A stretch of DNA of 34,543 nt. Origin: Balamuthia mandrillaris. Taxonomy: Eukaryota; Discosea; Longamoebia; Balamuthiidae. This document shows, piece after piece, positions 10,407-20,279 of this stretch. The translations under genes and the position numbers were made by a program. The stretch's first letter is position 1. The number at the start of each line of letters is the position of its first letter. The notes under the pieces are model-generated. The model had not been told where the DNA came from. It ran no database searches and saw only the letters and a program-made list of their open reading frames with translations. The DNA lies in assembly GCA_031835245.1 (NCBI GenBank), contig JAVKOQ010000007.1:477501-512043 (forward strand), read 5' to 3'.

Positions 10407-13400
10407 TTACTTGTCGCTGGCTTTGTCGAAGAAGAACTGGGAAACGGCTTCGTCGAGCATTGCTCTTCGTCCGCGTCTCAGTTTCTTGCAGAAGCTGATG
10501 GTTCGATAGGTGGCCAACTCGCCGTTGATCAGTTTGGCCATAAGAAAGTCCTTGAAGAGCGGGTCCTTGGTGGAGAAGACGCAAGGCTTGGGCAGGGTCG
10601 GACCGAAGGGTGGCACGTCCTCTTTGGAGCAAACAGTGAGCTGGTAGTAGGCCTCCATGTGATTCGAAGGAGCCCCAGCCTCTCCTCCGCCAATGCCCAT
10701 CTTATCGTCCTGCGCCTCGGCGATCATCTTGAATCGCCGAATGACGAAGATGTTGTGGATAAAGTGAGAGGCAACAGTGGAGGTTCTGAATTGCCAAGAC
10801 CTGTCCGTTGTTGAGCCCTTCTCTTCATCCACAAACACGATAAGATTGATGTCGTTGCCGAGATGCCTCTTCCGCTCCAGTTGCTGCGAGTTTGGCGTTG
10901 GATCGAAGGGAAGCATTGTGGAGACGTGGAACATCACCTCATTTCCTTGCCAGCTATTATAGATGGAGGAGGTACCGGTGGTGTTCCTCCTTACATCCAG
11001 CCCACCTGCGAACTTTTTCCAACCTTCCAGCTTGACCTCTTCTCCAAGGAATCGCAGAAACTCCTCCCAATGAGGGCTTCCTTGCCTGTTGGAAAACATA
11101 TCTATGACAAAAGAGTTTAAAATAACACGTCTTACGGTGGGTGATGGCTTCGAAGGAAACCTACCTTCTTCCAAGGTCTGACCCTCCTTTACCAGCAACA
11201 CGCCAAACTTGTACTGCTGTGGCTTTTCTTTGCGTTCCATGTCCAACAAGTACTGACTCAATTGAGGAGTTGTCACCTCTCGGACGATGCCACATGAAAG
11301 TAGCAGAGGATTCACCATTTGCAAAAGCTTGTACGGCGAAGAGCACCACCCCGATATATCTTTTTCAAAGGAAAGAAGGGAAGCACGGATCAGCATCCCT
11401 AGCAGATACAACATGAGGGGAGACAACAAACCAACGCTAGCGGCAGGTATAAAGATGTTTTGATCGCCATCCTGTGTTTTGATGAGCACTCGGTACACAT
11501 CGTTGGCTTCTTCACGCTTGAAAGATATGATGACGGTACCCAATGGAGTTTCAATACCAAGGAAGTTTCGGTGTGCTTTGCCAAAGAAAAAGTCTTTGTA
11601 CCAAGCGTGACTTTCAAGCTTGCTGTATTGCGCTGCATCCAACTATTTATCCGATAAAACAAAGGGTCAACTTTGGACGACGGGTCTTACCGCGGCAAAC
11701 AGAGAAGAAGGCACGTACGCAAAACTCGTGTTCGTGCTCCAGTATCCATCCTTCTTCGACTTGGATCAAGGAGCGGGTTAAATGTTTGCGAGCATTGGCA
11801 GGAGATACAATGATGGTGCCTCGAGGAGAAGGGCTAGTGGGAGCAACCACCATGTAAGGAGGTCCTTCCCGGCTACGAGACCTTTCTGTTTTGAGCAACA
11901 TTAACGAACTGCCTTCAGTGGCAAGGGATGCATCTGCTGCTGGCAGTTGTTGCCGCTCCTTTTGATACAACGAAACTAGATCCTTTACACTATTGCCTCT
12001 CTTGGTATTCTTTTGTTGTTGGGCATCTACAGCAACAACAGAGGCAAGTTAACGTTTTATCCATGCGGTTTCTCTTTCTTTCTCTCCTCTCAATCAGTAA
12101 CGTGCTCTCTCTCTGTCTCTCTCTGTCTCTCTGTCTCTCTGTCTCTCTCTCTCTCTCTGTCTCTGTCTCTCTCTCTCTCTCTCCTTCAAAACAAGGGATA
12201 ATAATACCTGACGAAACGGCGCCGCTGTCAGCGCTGTCAGTGGCATCATTAGAATCTTTCTGTTTGAAGTGTCGCAACGTGCTCTTCCCTATTTGAGATA
12301 GCAGAAGCAATCGTTTCATTCGTCTATTATCTTCTGCGTCCGCTTCTGCTTCTATTTCTTCTTCTTCTTCTGTATTGGCGTGGGTTAAAGACCGGTCCCG
12401 CTATCTCTCAAAAAACAAAAGCAGATTAAAACGGTATGTTGCTTACCTCCACCATTTTCTAACGCCTGCTGTTCTCTGATCATGGCGATTGCGTTAGGAC
12501 TGCTAAGATCGACTGTGGCTCGCCTTAGCTTCCACTGTATTCCTCTTCTGCTTTGTCCTTTGGTCTTTGGGGGTGGTTTCTCGGGGGTCTCTTCCTCCTG
12601 GTCATTGCTGTCTGCTTTCAGTGCCTCGGACAAGAATGAAGGCAAAGGAATGGCTCTGCCAGACGAGGAGAATCCTTCTGAGAACGACTTCCTGTTGGCT
12701 CTTCTCAATTCCATAACTTCCTGCTTTAGAAGTTCGTTCTGGTGAACGAGAGCAGCTCTTTCTTGTGACTTTTCTTGTACTTCCATCTGCAAGCGTTCCA
12801 CTTGCTCCGTCAAGAAGGCCAGCTGTTCTTCGAGAGTTCTTTGTAACTGGATTTTGCCTCCTTCTATGCGTAACTTTCCAGGCGGCATGCCTGTCGTGGC
12901 TGCTCTTGGGGGGCTGTATTTGCCGGCCCGTGTTCTTGTTAGTCCCTCATCTCAAGGAAAAGAAAAAAAAGCTACGAAACAACGTGGCAAACAAAACAAC
13001 GTAGTTAATACCTTGCAGCGGAGACTGTGTCAGAGTATGACCTTGGCAGCGCAGTACTACTACTAGTATGTAGGAGAAGCAACAGGTACAGGTGCGCTCT
13101 GCTCCGGTCCTCCCATGCGGGGCATCAGAGATTTGAGCAGTTCCGTTGAACGAGGGCGTCGTTTCTTTCCTTTATGTTGTGGAGAGTTCTCGCTATCTGT
13201 TGAAGCTACCTTGGCGTGTTCCGAGACGCTGCTGGTGGGTGCGTCCAACGGAACGGGTTGCGAGCTGGTCGATCTGGAAAGCGAACCGGCGCGTTGGCGC
13301 GGAGGTGCAGGCGGTTTGTTCTTGCGGGAATGGATGGAGACGGGCGCCTCTCCTCCCGTTTCTCCCTCGCTGATGAAGCCCCTGGAAGGAGACCAGCTTC

Positions 13401-13419
13401 TCGGGGTGGTTGGGTTCAT
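10407..13419 (-). CDS. Rap-GAP domain protein with N-terminal coiled coil
   Basis: Known role: Rap-GAP domains speed GTP hydrolysis by Rap-type small GTPases using a catalytic asparagine thumb. Seven minus-strand exons, 13419-13090, 12945-12447, 12369-12208, 12026-11719, 11642-11432, 11359-11165 and 11101-10407, sum to 799 aa in phase. The N-terminus is Ser/Pro-rich and disordered-looking, with the SH3-like ligand KNKPPAPPRQR. A coiled coil follows (LQRTLEEQLAFLTEQVERLQ). A Rap1GAP-type N-lobe is seen in AWYKDFFFGKAHRNFLGIET. The GAP domain then has FGVLLVKEGQTLEED, FLRFLGEEVKLEGWKKFAGG, WQGNEVMFHVSTMLPFDP and QLERKRHLGNDINLIVF, whose GND holds the expected catalytic Asn. The joins at the 11431-11360 and 11164-11102 introns (72 and 63 nt) remove segments absent from other Rap-GAPs. 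The boundary between exons 1 and 2 is the least certain. The gene is divergent from polymerase eta. Confidence 0.87.
12106..12183. repeat. TCTCTG/(CT)n imperfect microsatellite in a Rap-GAP intron
   Basis: Interspersed CT and CTGT runs in the intron between exons 12369-12208 and 12026-11719. Unlike the SART3 cases, the sense strand here is purine-rich (GAGACA). Confidence 0.85.
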
Positions 13420-13547
13420 TGTCCGCCTCTCTCCTCTTCGGATTGTTTTTTTGTGCTTTTTGGTTCGTTACACAACCTCTCCGGTTACTATTCATTCATT
13501 AACGAATAAAAAGGCTGTTAACCAGGAGATCTCCGAGGGGTCAAAAA
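13420..13547. promoter_or_regulatory. Bidirectional promoter region, Rap-GAP / polymerase eta
   Basis: Only 128 bp separate the two opposing start codons, so the two genes very likely share a promoter region. A perfect 10-bp palindrome GGAGATCTCC lies at 13525-13534. I see no clear TATA box. The real polymerase start could be further downstream, which would widen this region. Confidence 0.5.
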
Positions 13548-15689
13548 ATGGAAACTTCAGATATTAAAAAATTTCGAAGAAAAAAATTACATAAAAATAT
13601 GTCCTTTTTACGAAAGGCGTTAAGCTCGAACACGAACGAAGCGAAGATGGAAGTAACGCACGCAGAAGGAGGAACGATAGGGACAAGGGTGGTGGCTCAT
13701 CTTGATATGGACTGTTTCTTTGTGCAGGTGGAAAGGCAGCAGAGGAGGGAGCTGATGGGCAAACCGGTCGCCGTTCAGCAGCACGACGACCTCATATCGG
13801 TGAGTTACGAAGCTCGTGCTCTTGGGGTCAAAAAGCATATGTCACCCTCCGAAGCTTTGAACGTTTGTCCGGACCTTGTCTTGGTTCACGTGAGACGTAA
13901 CGCGGGCACTTCAAAGGTCACTTATGAAGACTACCATAATGCGAGTGCTGCGTTACTTGCTCTTGTCAAAGAGTTGCTACCTTTGGGTGCGTTAACCTTA
14001 TCGGTTTCTCTCCATTGTTTCACCAACATGGTCTCGCATTCTCTCTTTCTTATGATTCTACATAGCCGTTGTAGAAAAAGCCAGCATTGATGACCTGTAC
14101 ATTGACCTCTCCCCACTTGTGGGCAACGAGCTTCCACCGACAGACACACAAACACAATCACGTATATAACTTCTGTACTTTGTAAGTGGTGGTTGTCTGA
14201 CAAAAAACTATTGGTTTGCAAACAGAATCATCGTCTGCCCTTCAGAGCTCTTTTGGAGAGAAACATGCTCATTTGCAACTGGTATATGGTCGAGGTAATA
14301 AGGCTATCGTTTGTGGTTTTGTACACTAGTTTAACGCATTGTTGTATTGTTGCAGAACCTACCATACTTTCAGAGCGAGATAGACAACTGTTGAAGGGGG
14401 CAGACGTTGTGTGTGAATTAAGAGAAGCCATTCATCGGCGGTTAGGTAATGCTGGTTGTTTTTCATAAAAAGCACGCGTTAAGTTCTAACTCATCATCAA
14501 ACCTTACCATTGTAAGGGTTTACCAGTTCGGGCGGAATCGCTCAGAACAAACTACTAGCACGATTAGCGTCCTCCCAAAACAAACCGAACGGACAGACTG
14601 TGCTTCTTCCATGCAATGAATATTTGTTGCTGGAGAACGTACCGATCCGAAGCCTTCCACAACTTTCCCGCCGTCTCGGTGGTCAGAAGAACTTGGACCA
14701 GCTGTTGAGTGCTGTCAAGAACCTGCAAGAACAAGAACAGGAGGGACAATCTGGAGGGAGCGATCAACAACAGCAACGAACCGGGCCACCAATAGCCTCC
14801 TTGCAACGGTTCAGTCAAGAAGAACTTGCCTCGTTTGCAGGCACAGAAGAAAGAAGGATTGAGTGGCTGTTACAAGCGTGTAGAGGACAGGACAACGAAG
14901 CGGTCCGAGAAAAAGGTCCACCCAAGTCTATCCTATCCAGCATGACTTTGACGCCTCTGGAAGGGGTGCCTCAACTCCGCAAAGTGGTACGTTACATTGC
15001 ATCAGAGATGAGCCACCGTCTCCTGGAAGATGAACAACAACATGGCAGAGAAGCGCAATACATCACTTTTGGTTATCGCCTCGTTGATGAGAAGGAAAAG
15101 TCTCAGAGCATACCTCTTTCCAAAGTTGCAGCCAAAGAGAAGGCCTTAGTAAAGCAACTACAACAAGAAGGAAAGAACGTGGACGAAGAAGCACAGCGAG
15201 CTGATGCTTTGACCTCCCTCGCCCTTGATTCTTTTCTTTCCTCAAACCAAGACAAGAGGTTCGATTTCTCTCTCGTGTTCGTATTCATTTCACTTCTTCT
15301 ACTTTTCTGATTACATCAATTGCAAAAGGTGGAGAGTGCGTTGGATTGGCTTCACTGCCACAAAGTTTATGAAGCACCGCCAATCTATTGCTTCCTTCTT
15401 TGCTTCTTCTCCAACGAAAGAAAGTAAAGGCTTTGCCGTACAACCAACAACAGAAGAAAAGAAATCGGGCGAGGAACAAAAAGAAGAACGCCCAAACGAA
15501 GTAAATCCTTCGTCACCAAGTTTTCAGTCCGCTAAGAGCCCAAAGAGGAAGCAGCCAAGCAAAGCCACTTCTGCTCGAGACCGAGCCAACAAGTCACCAC
15601 AGAAGAAAGGCAGAGGGGGTGCGTGCGATAAGCAACAACCAACTTTGTTGAACTTCTTTGCCCGCAATCAAGCGAAAGAACAAAAGTAA
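13548..15689 (+). CDS. POLH: DNA polymerase eta (Y-family translesion polymerase)
   Basis: Known role: Pol eta copies past UV photoproducts in the nucleus, recruited by PCNA. Six exons, 13548-13986, 14066-14161, 14226-14294, 14356-14445, 14517-15258 and 15329-15689, join in phase to 598 aa. Palm motif 1 is AHLDMDCFFVQVE, with the metal-binding D53-x-D55. The finger block ISVSYEARALGVKKHM and CPDLVLVHVR are typical of eta. The second metal motif reads SIDDLYIDLS rather than the family SIDEAY, so the usual Glu is Asp156. The thumb/HhH part has GFTSSGGIAQNKLLARLASS and NKPNGQTVLLP. The little-finger end is RWIGFTATKF. Two PCNA-binding boxes follow, QSIASFF (497-503) and QPTLLNFF (582-589). No UBZ zinc finger is visible. 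The introns are 61-79 nt. In-frame ATGs after the first annotated one (for example the one before EVTHAEGG) could be the true start. Confidence 0.9.
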
Positions 15690-15858
15690 GAATACACTTT
15701 CAACTCTCAGCGTCTGCTATCAACCACTTTTTTCTTTCACGCAATGTCGTTGCTGGAAAAGATGAGAGCCATTTTTAACAAAGCATACGCTGCGTTGCTA
15801 ACTTGTGGTTGGAAGGGATGTGCATCCTCTCTCTTTTCGAAACCAGAAGCGAAGCCCT

Positions 15859-17622
15859 TTACCATTGTATCGCTATAATATCAAACAAAACATGAAATAA
15901 ATATAACACCAAAACCAATTGACGTGCTGAATGAACTCTCCTTCTCAATACGCACCGCAAAGCCCATTTTATGACTAGATAATTGGATTCAAGTTCCGCT
16001 ATGCCTGTCATTCCGCTATTCAATGCTTGGTCTCCTGCTAAGGCCATCTTCAGCGCTTTGTCCTCCATCACCATCCATTCACCAAATGTTGTTTCTCCTT
16101 TCGTAAATGTACAGCGGGTGTAAGCCATGTCAAAGTCCAGTGGGGCTAGAAACCGTCCTGCTTCATTGCTCTTCTCCTACGCAGCCAAGAGACACGGTGT
16201 GGTGAGAGAAGCAGAGACTGAGAAGAGAGAGAAGCAAGAAGCGAGAACAGAGCACAGAACGAGAGATGAGGAGATGGGCGCGTACATGGGGGAGCAAAAC
16301 AAGATTATTAGGATGGCTGTTGCAATGGGTGCCGAGGCTGTCAACATAAGTGCCCCAACTAATGTCGTTATCTCGTAGAACACGTTGTATCTGTCCTGCT
16401 TCTCTTCCAACGCGCCAGAACAGGTAGGCTAGCAGTGACATTGATTCCGCACTCGTTGAAGATGAGTTGAGTTCGTTCAAGTGAGCAACTAGCTGCGTGC
16501 TGGCGTCCTTCCATGTCTCCAAGAAGAGAGTGGACACACCAGCACTGACAATGAATTGCTCCAAAGTGTCTTCAAGTATGTCCGCCCGTTCAATGGGCAG
16601 CAGCACACAATCCACCAGTTCTTCATCCGGGCCATCCATTAAAACGTGCATCCAGGTCTCCATCACTCCTCCGGTAACGTCTTCTTGCAGACGAGAAGGA
16701 GGAAAGAGAGCCAACAGAGTAGGACCAACTTTCTCTGGGGCCACAAGCAGAGGCAGCAGTCGCTCGAGGCCCACCAGCACATGGTCACCCAGTCGCTTCT
16801 CTCCCAAACATTCGTAGATAGCGCAAGTTCGCTTTACGCTTGCAAACGGTTCCTCTGGCAGAGAGTACTCCCACCAACCTTTTCGGTTTGTTTGTCTTAT
16901 TGTGTTAACGTTAATAAGCAAGATGCAAGGAGCAAGGAGCAAACCAACCAAAAGGAGTATTGGCCACAGGGATACCCAACGGCCGCAACAGCTCTTCAAT
17001 GTGGGCCGACATAAACAGCTCCCGACTGCTAGTGTGCGCGAACATGCAACCCCGTATCTCAACGAAGGTGGAGACGGTGTCTTTATCCTTCTCAAGCCTT
17101 TCCCGAAGCTCCTTCGGCAGGTCTGAGGTTTTCATCGTTCGCAACGGAAATCCGCCGTAAAGATCTCCACAGCCTTTCAGCCTGAACCACCGGTTCTCCA
17201 CTTTTATCAGGGCGGATCGCCGCCCGCTTTGTATCCCTTCTATGCTTCCGCCTTCCTCCTTCAGGAGTGGGCGACAAAAGAAGGCCTCTACCGCGTCCTT
17301 TCAAGGTTGCTTTGATCAATAATACCCCTTATAACGCCACAGAGCAGCAACTTCAGTCGTTGAAAGGCGAGCGTACCTCCTCGTTCAGCGGCTCGGACAG
17401 CTTGAGACAAGGGGCAAACGCCGGGATGTCAGGCAGCACAAGGTCTCTCCCATCCTCCTTCTTGCAAACAAATGCGGCGGCCTCGTTCGAGGCGTGACCG
17501 CCTTCTGGCAACTCGAACGAGCGGTTGTGTTGGTAACGAAAAGCGGAGCCATCCACTCGGCCGAAGCGAACCGGCACAGAGCCAAAGTACAACAGGTCTT
17601 GCTTCTCCTCCTCCTCCGCCAT
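15859..17622 (-). CDS. Uncharacterised protein with SelO/kinase-like motifs
   Basis: Four exons, 17622-17377, 17258-16949, 16878-16286 and 16176-15859, join in phase to 488 aa. I do not recognise a named family. Motifs resemble the selenoprotein-O branch of the protein-kinase superfamily: WFRLKGCGD (possible ATP-binding Lys, compare SelO LKGAG), SSRELFMSAHIEELLRPLGI followed by PVAN (compare SelO IREFLCSEAM..LGIPT), GTHCNSHPNNLVLLP (compare the catalytic loop HG..NTDN) and LAPLDFDMAYT (compare DYGPF, DFG-like). If right, it could be a kinase or AMP-transferase; this is inference. The rest is helical (DHVLVGLERLLPLLVAPEKV) with an ordinary composition. The intron 16285-16177 is strongly pyrimidine-rich. 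The C-terminal ~25 residues are hydrophobic (VLVLYLFHVLFDIIAIQW) and could be a tail anchor. The gene is divergent from the Sel1 gene across a 98-bp promoter and convergent with polymerase eta. Confidence 0.72.
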
Positions 17623-17720
17623 TTTTCTGCCCTCCTCTGGGGTATTGTTATTTGCTCTGTATTAAGTTTTTATTAAGCAGCTTAATAAAAACCGACAAAA
17701 AGAAAAGCAAAGCAAAAACG
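17623..17720. promoter_or_regulatory. Bidirectional promoter with a perfect 12-bp-arm palindrome
   Basis: Only 98 bp lie between the start codons of the SelO-like gene (minus) and the Sel1 gene (plus). Within it, 17666-17677 (GTTTTTATTAAG) and 17681-17692 (CTTAATAAAAAC) are exact reverse complements around a 3-bp centre (CAG). A symmetric site midway between two divergent genes suggests binding of a dimeric factor or a shared AT-rich core promoter. Confidence 0.7.
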
Positions 17721-19176
17721 ATGGAAGAAAAAGTGGAACACAATCCAGATCTGTTGTTGCTGCAAGGAGAGAGCTTTGGTGACAGTACGCTCAAGTTTGG
17801 GGAGGGGGAGTACGATCTGGCCACTTCTCTCTACGATGACGGCAGGCGGTTCGTGATAGGCGGCTTTTACGAACTGTCTCGCAACGTAGAGAAAGGCCTG
17901 GACCTGCTCTTCCAAGCCGCAGAGTTGGGCTGCGAAGGAGCAAAATGGGACTTGCAGTGCCTCATTTCCTCTGAACAAGTTGGGGCAACAGAACGAAAAG
18001 AAGGAGAACCGGTTCCAGTCATCGACTGGAACCAAGCGCTTCAGATTTATCGTCGGTTAGCTTTGCTTGCAGCTGCGTCAAGGAGGGCGAAGTATGAAAA
18101 GCTTGTTACTAACATCACCCTCGTTTGCACAGAGAAGCAAAGAAGGACAATCCCTTGGCTGTTGTCAACATTGGGGTATGTTATGATAAGGGCTACGGTG
18201 TTCCTTGTGACCGAAGGTTCGTAGCCTTTTTCCTGTTGTTTGGACTTTGAGACCCACAGCCGCCTTACACGGTCCAAACGGCAGCGTGGCCTTCAAGTTC
18301 TTTCGAAAGGCCGCCCGTTTGGGCAGCTGTAAGGGCATATACAACCTGGGAGCCTACTACGACAGGGGACTGGGCACTACCAGTGCCCCAGCCTTAGGCC
18401 TTCTTTGTTTCCAGGAAGCTGCACGGCGCAACTATCCAGCAGCCATCTTCTACATGGGCGTGTGCTACACGTTTGGTAAGGGGGTGGCCCACGATCAAGC
18501 CAAAGGTCAGCAGCTCTATCTCAAGGCGGCGGAGATGGGTATGCCAGTTGCTATGCGTTACGTTGCTGATTGCTTCTTCCACAAGCGGGACCAGACGCAG
18601 AACGCGCTCTTTCAGGCCCTACGGTTCTACATTAAAGGTAGCACAGAGGGTGACATCGACTGCTGGAAGGGTTTAAGCCGTTGTATTGTTGTTGGACTTA
18701 AAAACGGGGCCATCTCAGAGAAAAGGCCAAAGCAGCGAAGAGAAAGTGAAAGCCATGACAAGGCTGAAGAGATAGACACAGGAGATCAAGGGCGGACAGC
18801 TGGAATGTGGATAACGGAAGAGGAATTACCGCAGCCTCCTGCCTTGGCAGAAGCTGGATATGTTGTTGGAGAGTACTCTGTACCTTGCCTGTATGACGTT
18901 TGTTGCCTACACTTTTACCTGCGATATCGTAGAGATGCACGAGCAAGAGAGAGGATGCAGCAACAACTTCCAGAAGATGTAAATGATAGACTTCGTCTTG
19001 GTGTCCTTCAGTGTGCGAATCCTTACTGTTGTAATGTCTTCTTTGGCAAAGGAAGGGTACAACGGACCTTCATTCGCTCTGTAAGCTCAGAAGAAGAAGA
19101 AGAAGAAGAAGTAGAAGAAGATGCAGTTCTTCGGTTTTGTAGCACAAACTGCTTTCAGGCATTGTTAAATACATAA
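17721..19176 (+). CDS. Sel1-like repeat protein with C-terminal Cys cluster
   Basis: Known role: Sel1-like repeats are TPR-like helical pairs that mediate protein binding, often as adaptors. Three exons, 17721-18091, 18133-18216 and 18252-19176, join in phase to 459 aa. Repeat units are seen as NVEKGLDLLFQAAELGCEGA, NPLAVVNIGVCYDKGYGVPC, SVAFKFFRKAARLGSCKGIY with NLGAYYDRGLG, ALGLLCFQEAARRNYPAAIF with YMGVCYTFGKGV, and KGQQLYLKAAEMGMPVAMRY. The repeat that spans the introns is complete only after splicing, which supports two very short introns (41 and 35 nt). After an acidic linker the C-terminus carries LQCANPYCCNVFF and LRFCSTNCFQ, four or more cysteines that could bind zinc; this resembles part of a MYND or similar finger but is not assigned. 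The gene is convergent with the MRH gene, with 22 bp between stop codons. Confidence 0.82.
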
Positions 19177-19198
19177 AGTGGAAAAACTTTCGTTTTTA

Positions 19199-19982
19199 TT
19201 ACTGCCTATCTGTAGCACAAGCATTCGTGCACTTTTGGAAGCATTGGTCCATGCACTTCCCGTCCAACAGATCCTGGTGGGGGGCAGTGGAAGGACAGGC
19301 ATACATTGAGGTCCACTGCAGATAATATGTAGTTAGCTTTCCATCATTTGTCTGTTCTGGGTTACCAACAGCAAGCCTGCCTGGAACCACTGACTCGTCA
19401 CAAATGAACTCGATGCTGCTTTGTCTATTGTCTCCATTTGTGAAGAAAAGTTTGAAGCCTTTGTCACCTTCTGGATTTGAGTCCCTTGCAGACCAAGTTA
19501 CTGATTCGTTCTCGCCAAGGGCCCAGTAATTGTTGTTGCTGTCCTGTTGACAAACGGCTGGGTGTGGGTAGTTCCCGGTCTCAGTACACCTTTGTAATGG
19601 TTTGGGTTTGTTACAAAAATGTGTAAGAAGAGAACGATGAAGAGAAGAGAACGATGAAGAGAAGAGAAGAGAACGACGAAGAGAAGAGAACGACGAAGAG
19701 AAGAGAAGAGAAGAGAACGACGAAGAGAAGAGAACGACGAAGAGAAGATGAAGAGAGAACAGAACAAAAAGAAAGGACGTACTTTTGTTGTGTTACCACT
19801 CCACAAAGCATGTAATAGTAGAAGCCATGTTGGCCTTGCACACTGACTTCAGTTCCTTGTAATGCAGAAATGTCATAATAATATTGTCCCAATCTCCCTT
19901 CGCATGAGCTCTCACCAAAGACAAGACCAGCACTGATTGTAATGGATAACACAACAAGCACAACAAACAATCGGAGTGGCAT
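19199..19982 (-). CDS. Secreted MRH / mannose-6-phosphate-receptor-like domain protein
   Basis: Known role: MRH (CIMR/ATG27-like) domains bind mannose-type glycans in the secretory or endosomal system. Two exons, 19982-19783 and 19589-19199, join in phase to 196 aa. The N-terminus is a clear signal peptide (MPLRLFVVLVVLSITISAGL, then VFG). The domain begins YYYDISALQGTEVSVQGQ and FYYYMLCGVV, continues AVCQQDSNNNYWALGENESV, and has the Cys-anchored strand SSIEFICDES followed by YYLQWTSMYACP, the family's hallmark W-(T/S)-x-x-ACP ending. A Cys-rich tail (GKCMDQCFQKCTNACATDRQ) closes the protein. No transmembrane helix follows, so it is probably soluble and luminal or secreted. The intron holds a GAAGAGAA minisatellite. 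The Arg and Glu residues that would prove mannose-6-phosphate binding could not be assigned. Confidence 0.8.
19625..19752. repeat. GAAGAGAACGA-type minisatellite in the MRH gene intron
   Basis: Tandem variants of GAAGAGAA, GAACGACGAAGA and GAACGATGAAGA fill most of the intron between 19782 and 19590. In the sense direction it is (TTCTCT/TCGT)-rich. Confidence 0.85.
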
Positions 19983-20082
19983 GTGGAATAAACTTGCAGC
20001 CCTTTCTTCTTTCCTACTTTTTTGTTTTATAAAAAAAACAAATGAAAATAATGCTATTTTATTAATAATTAAGTAAAATACG

Positions 20083-20087
<5 letters not shown>

Positions 20088-20156
<69 letters not shown>

Positions 20157-20157
20157 A
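20088..20157. repeat. (GA)n microsatellite upstream of the MRH gene
   Basis: A GA run of about 70 bp, broken once by CAGA, roughly 100 bp upstream of the MRH gene start. It reads (TC)n in that gene's sense direction. The flanks 19983-20280 contain nothing else that I can identify. Confidence 0.9.
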
Positions 20158-20279
20158 CTGAGAGGTGATAATAACCACAAAAACACCAGGGAGTACTCCG
20201 TCAACTTTTGCAGAGAGATACCAGCGATTACCAGTGAAGAACAAAATGGTTGAGCCGTGGTTCCCTATCCGCCGCAACC

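Noticed and set aside
15744-15878. 44-codon plus-strand ORF starting MSLLEKMRAIFNKAYAALL
   Set aside because: It lies between two convergent genes and overlaps the end of the SelO-like gene on the other strand; no homology or neighbouring exon supports it.
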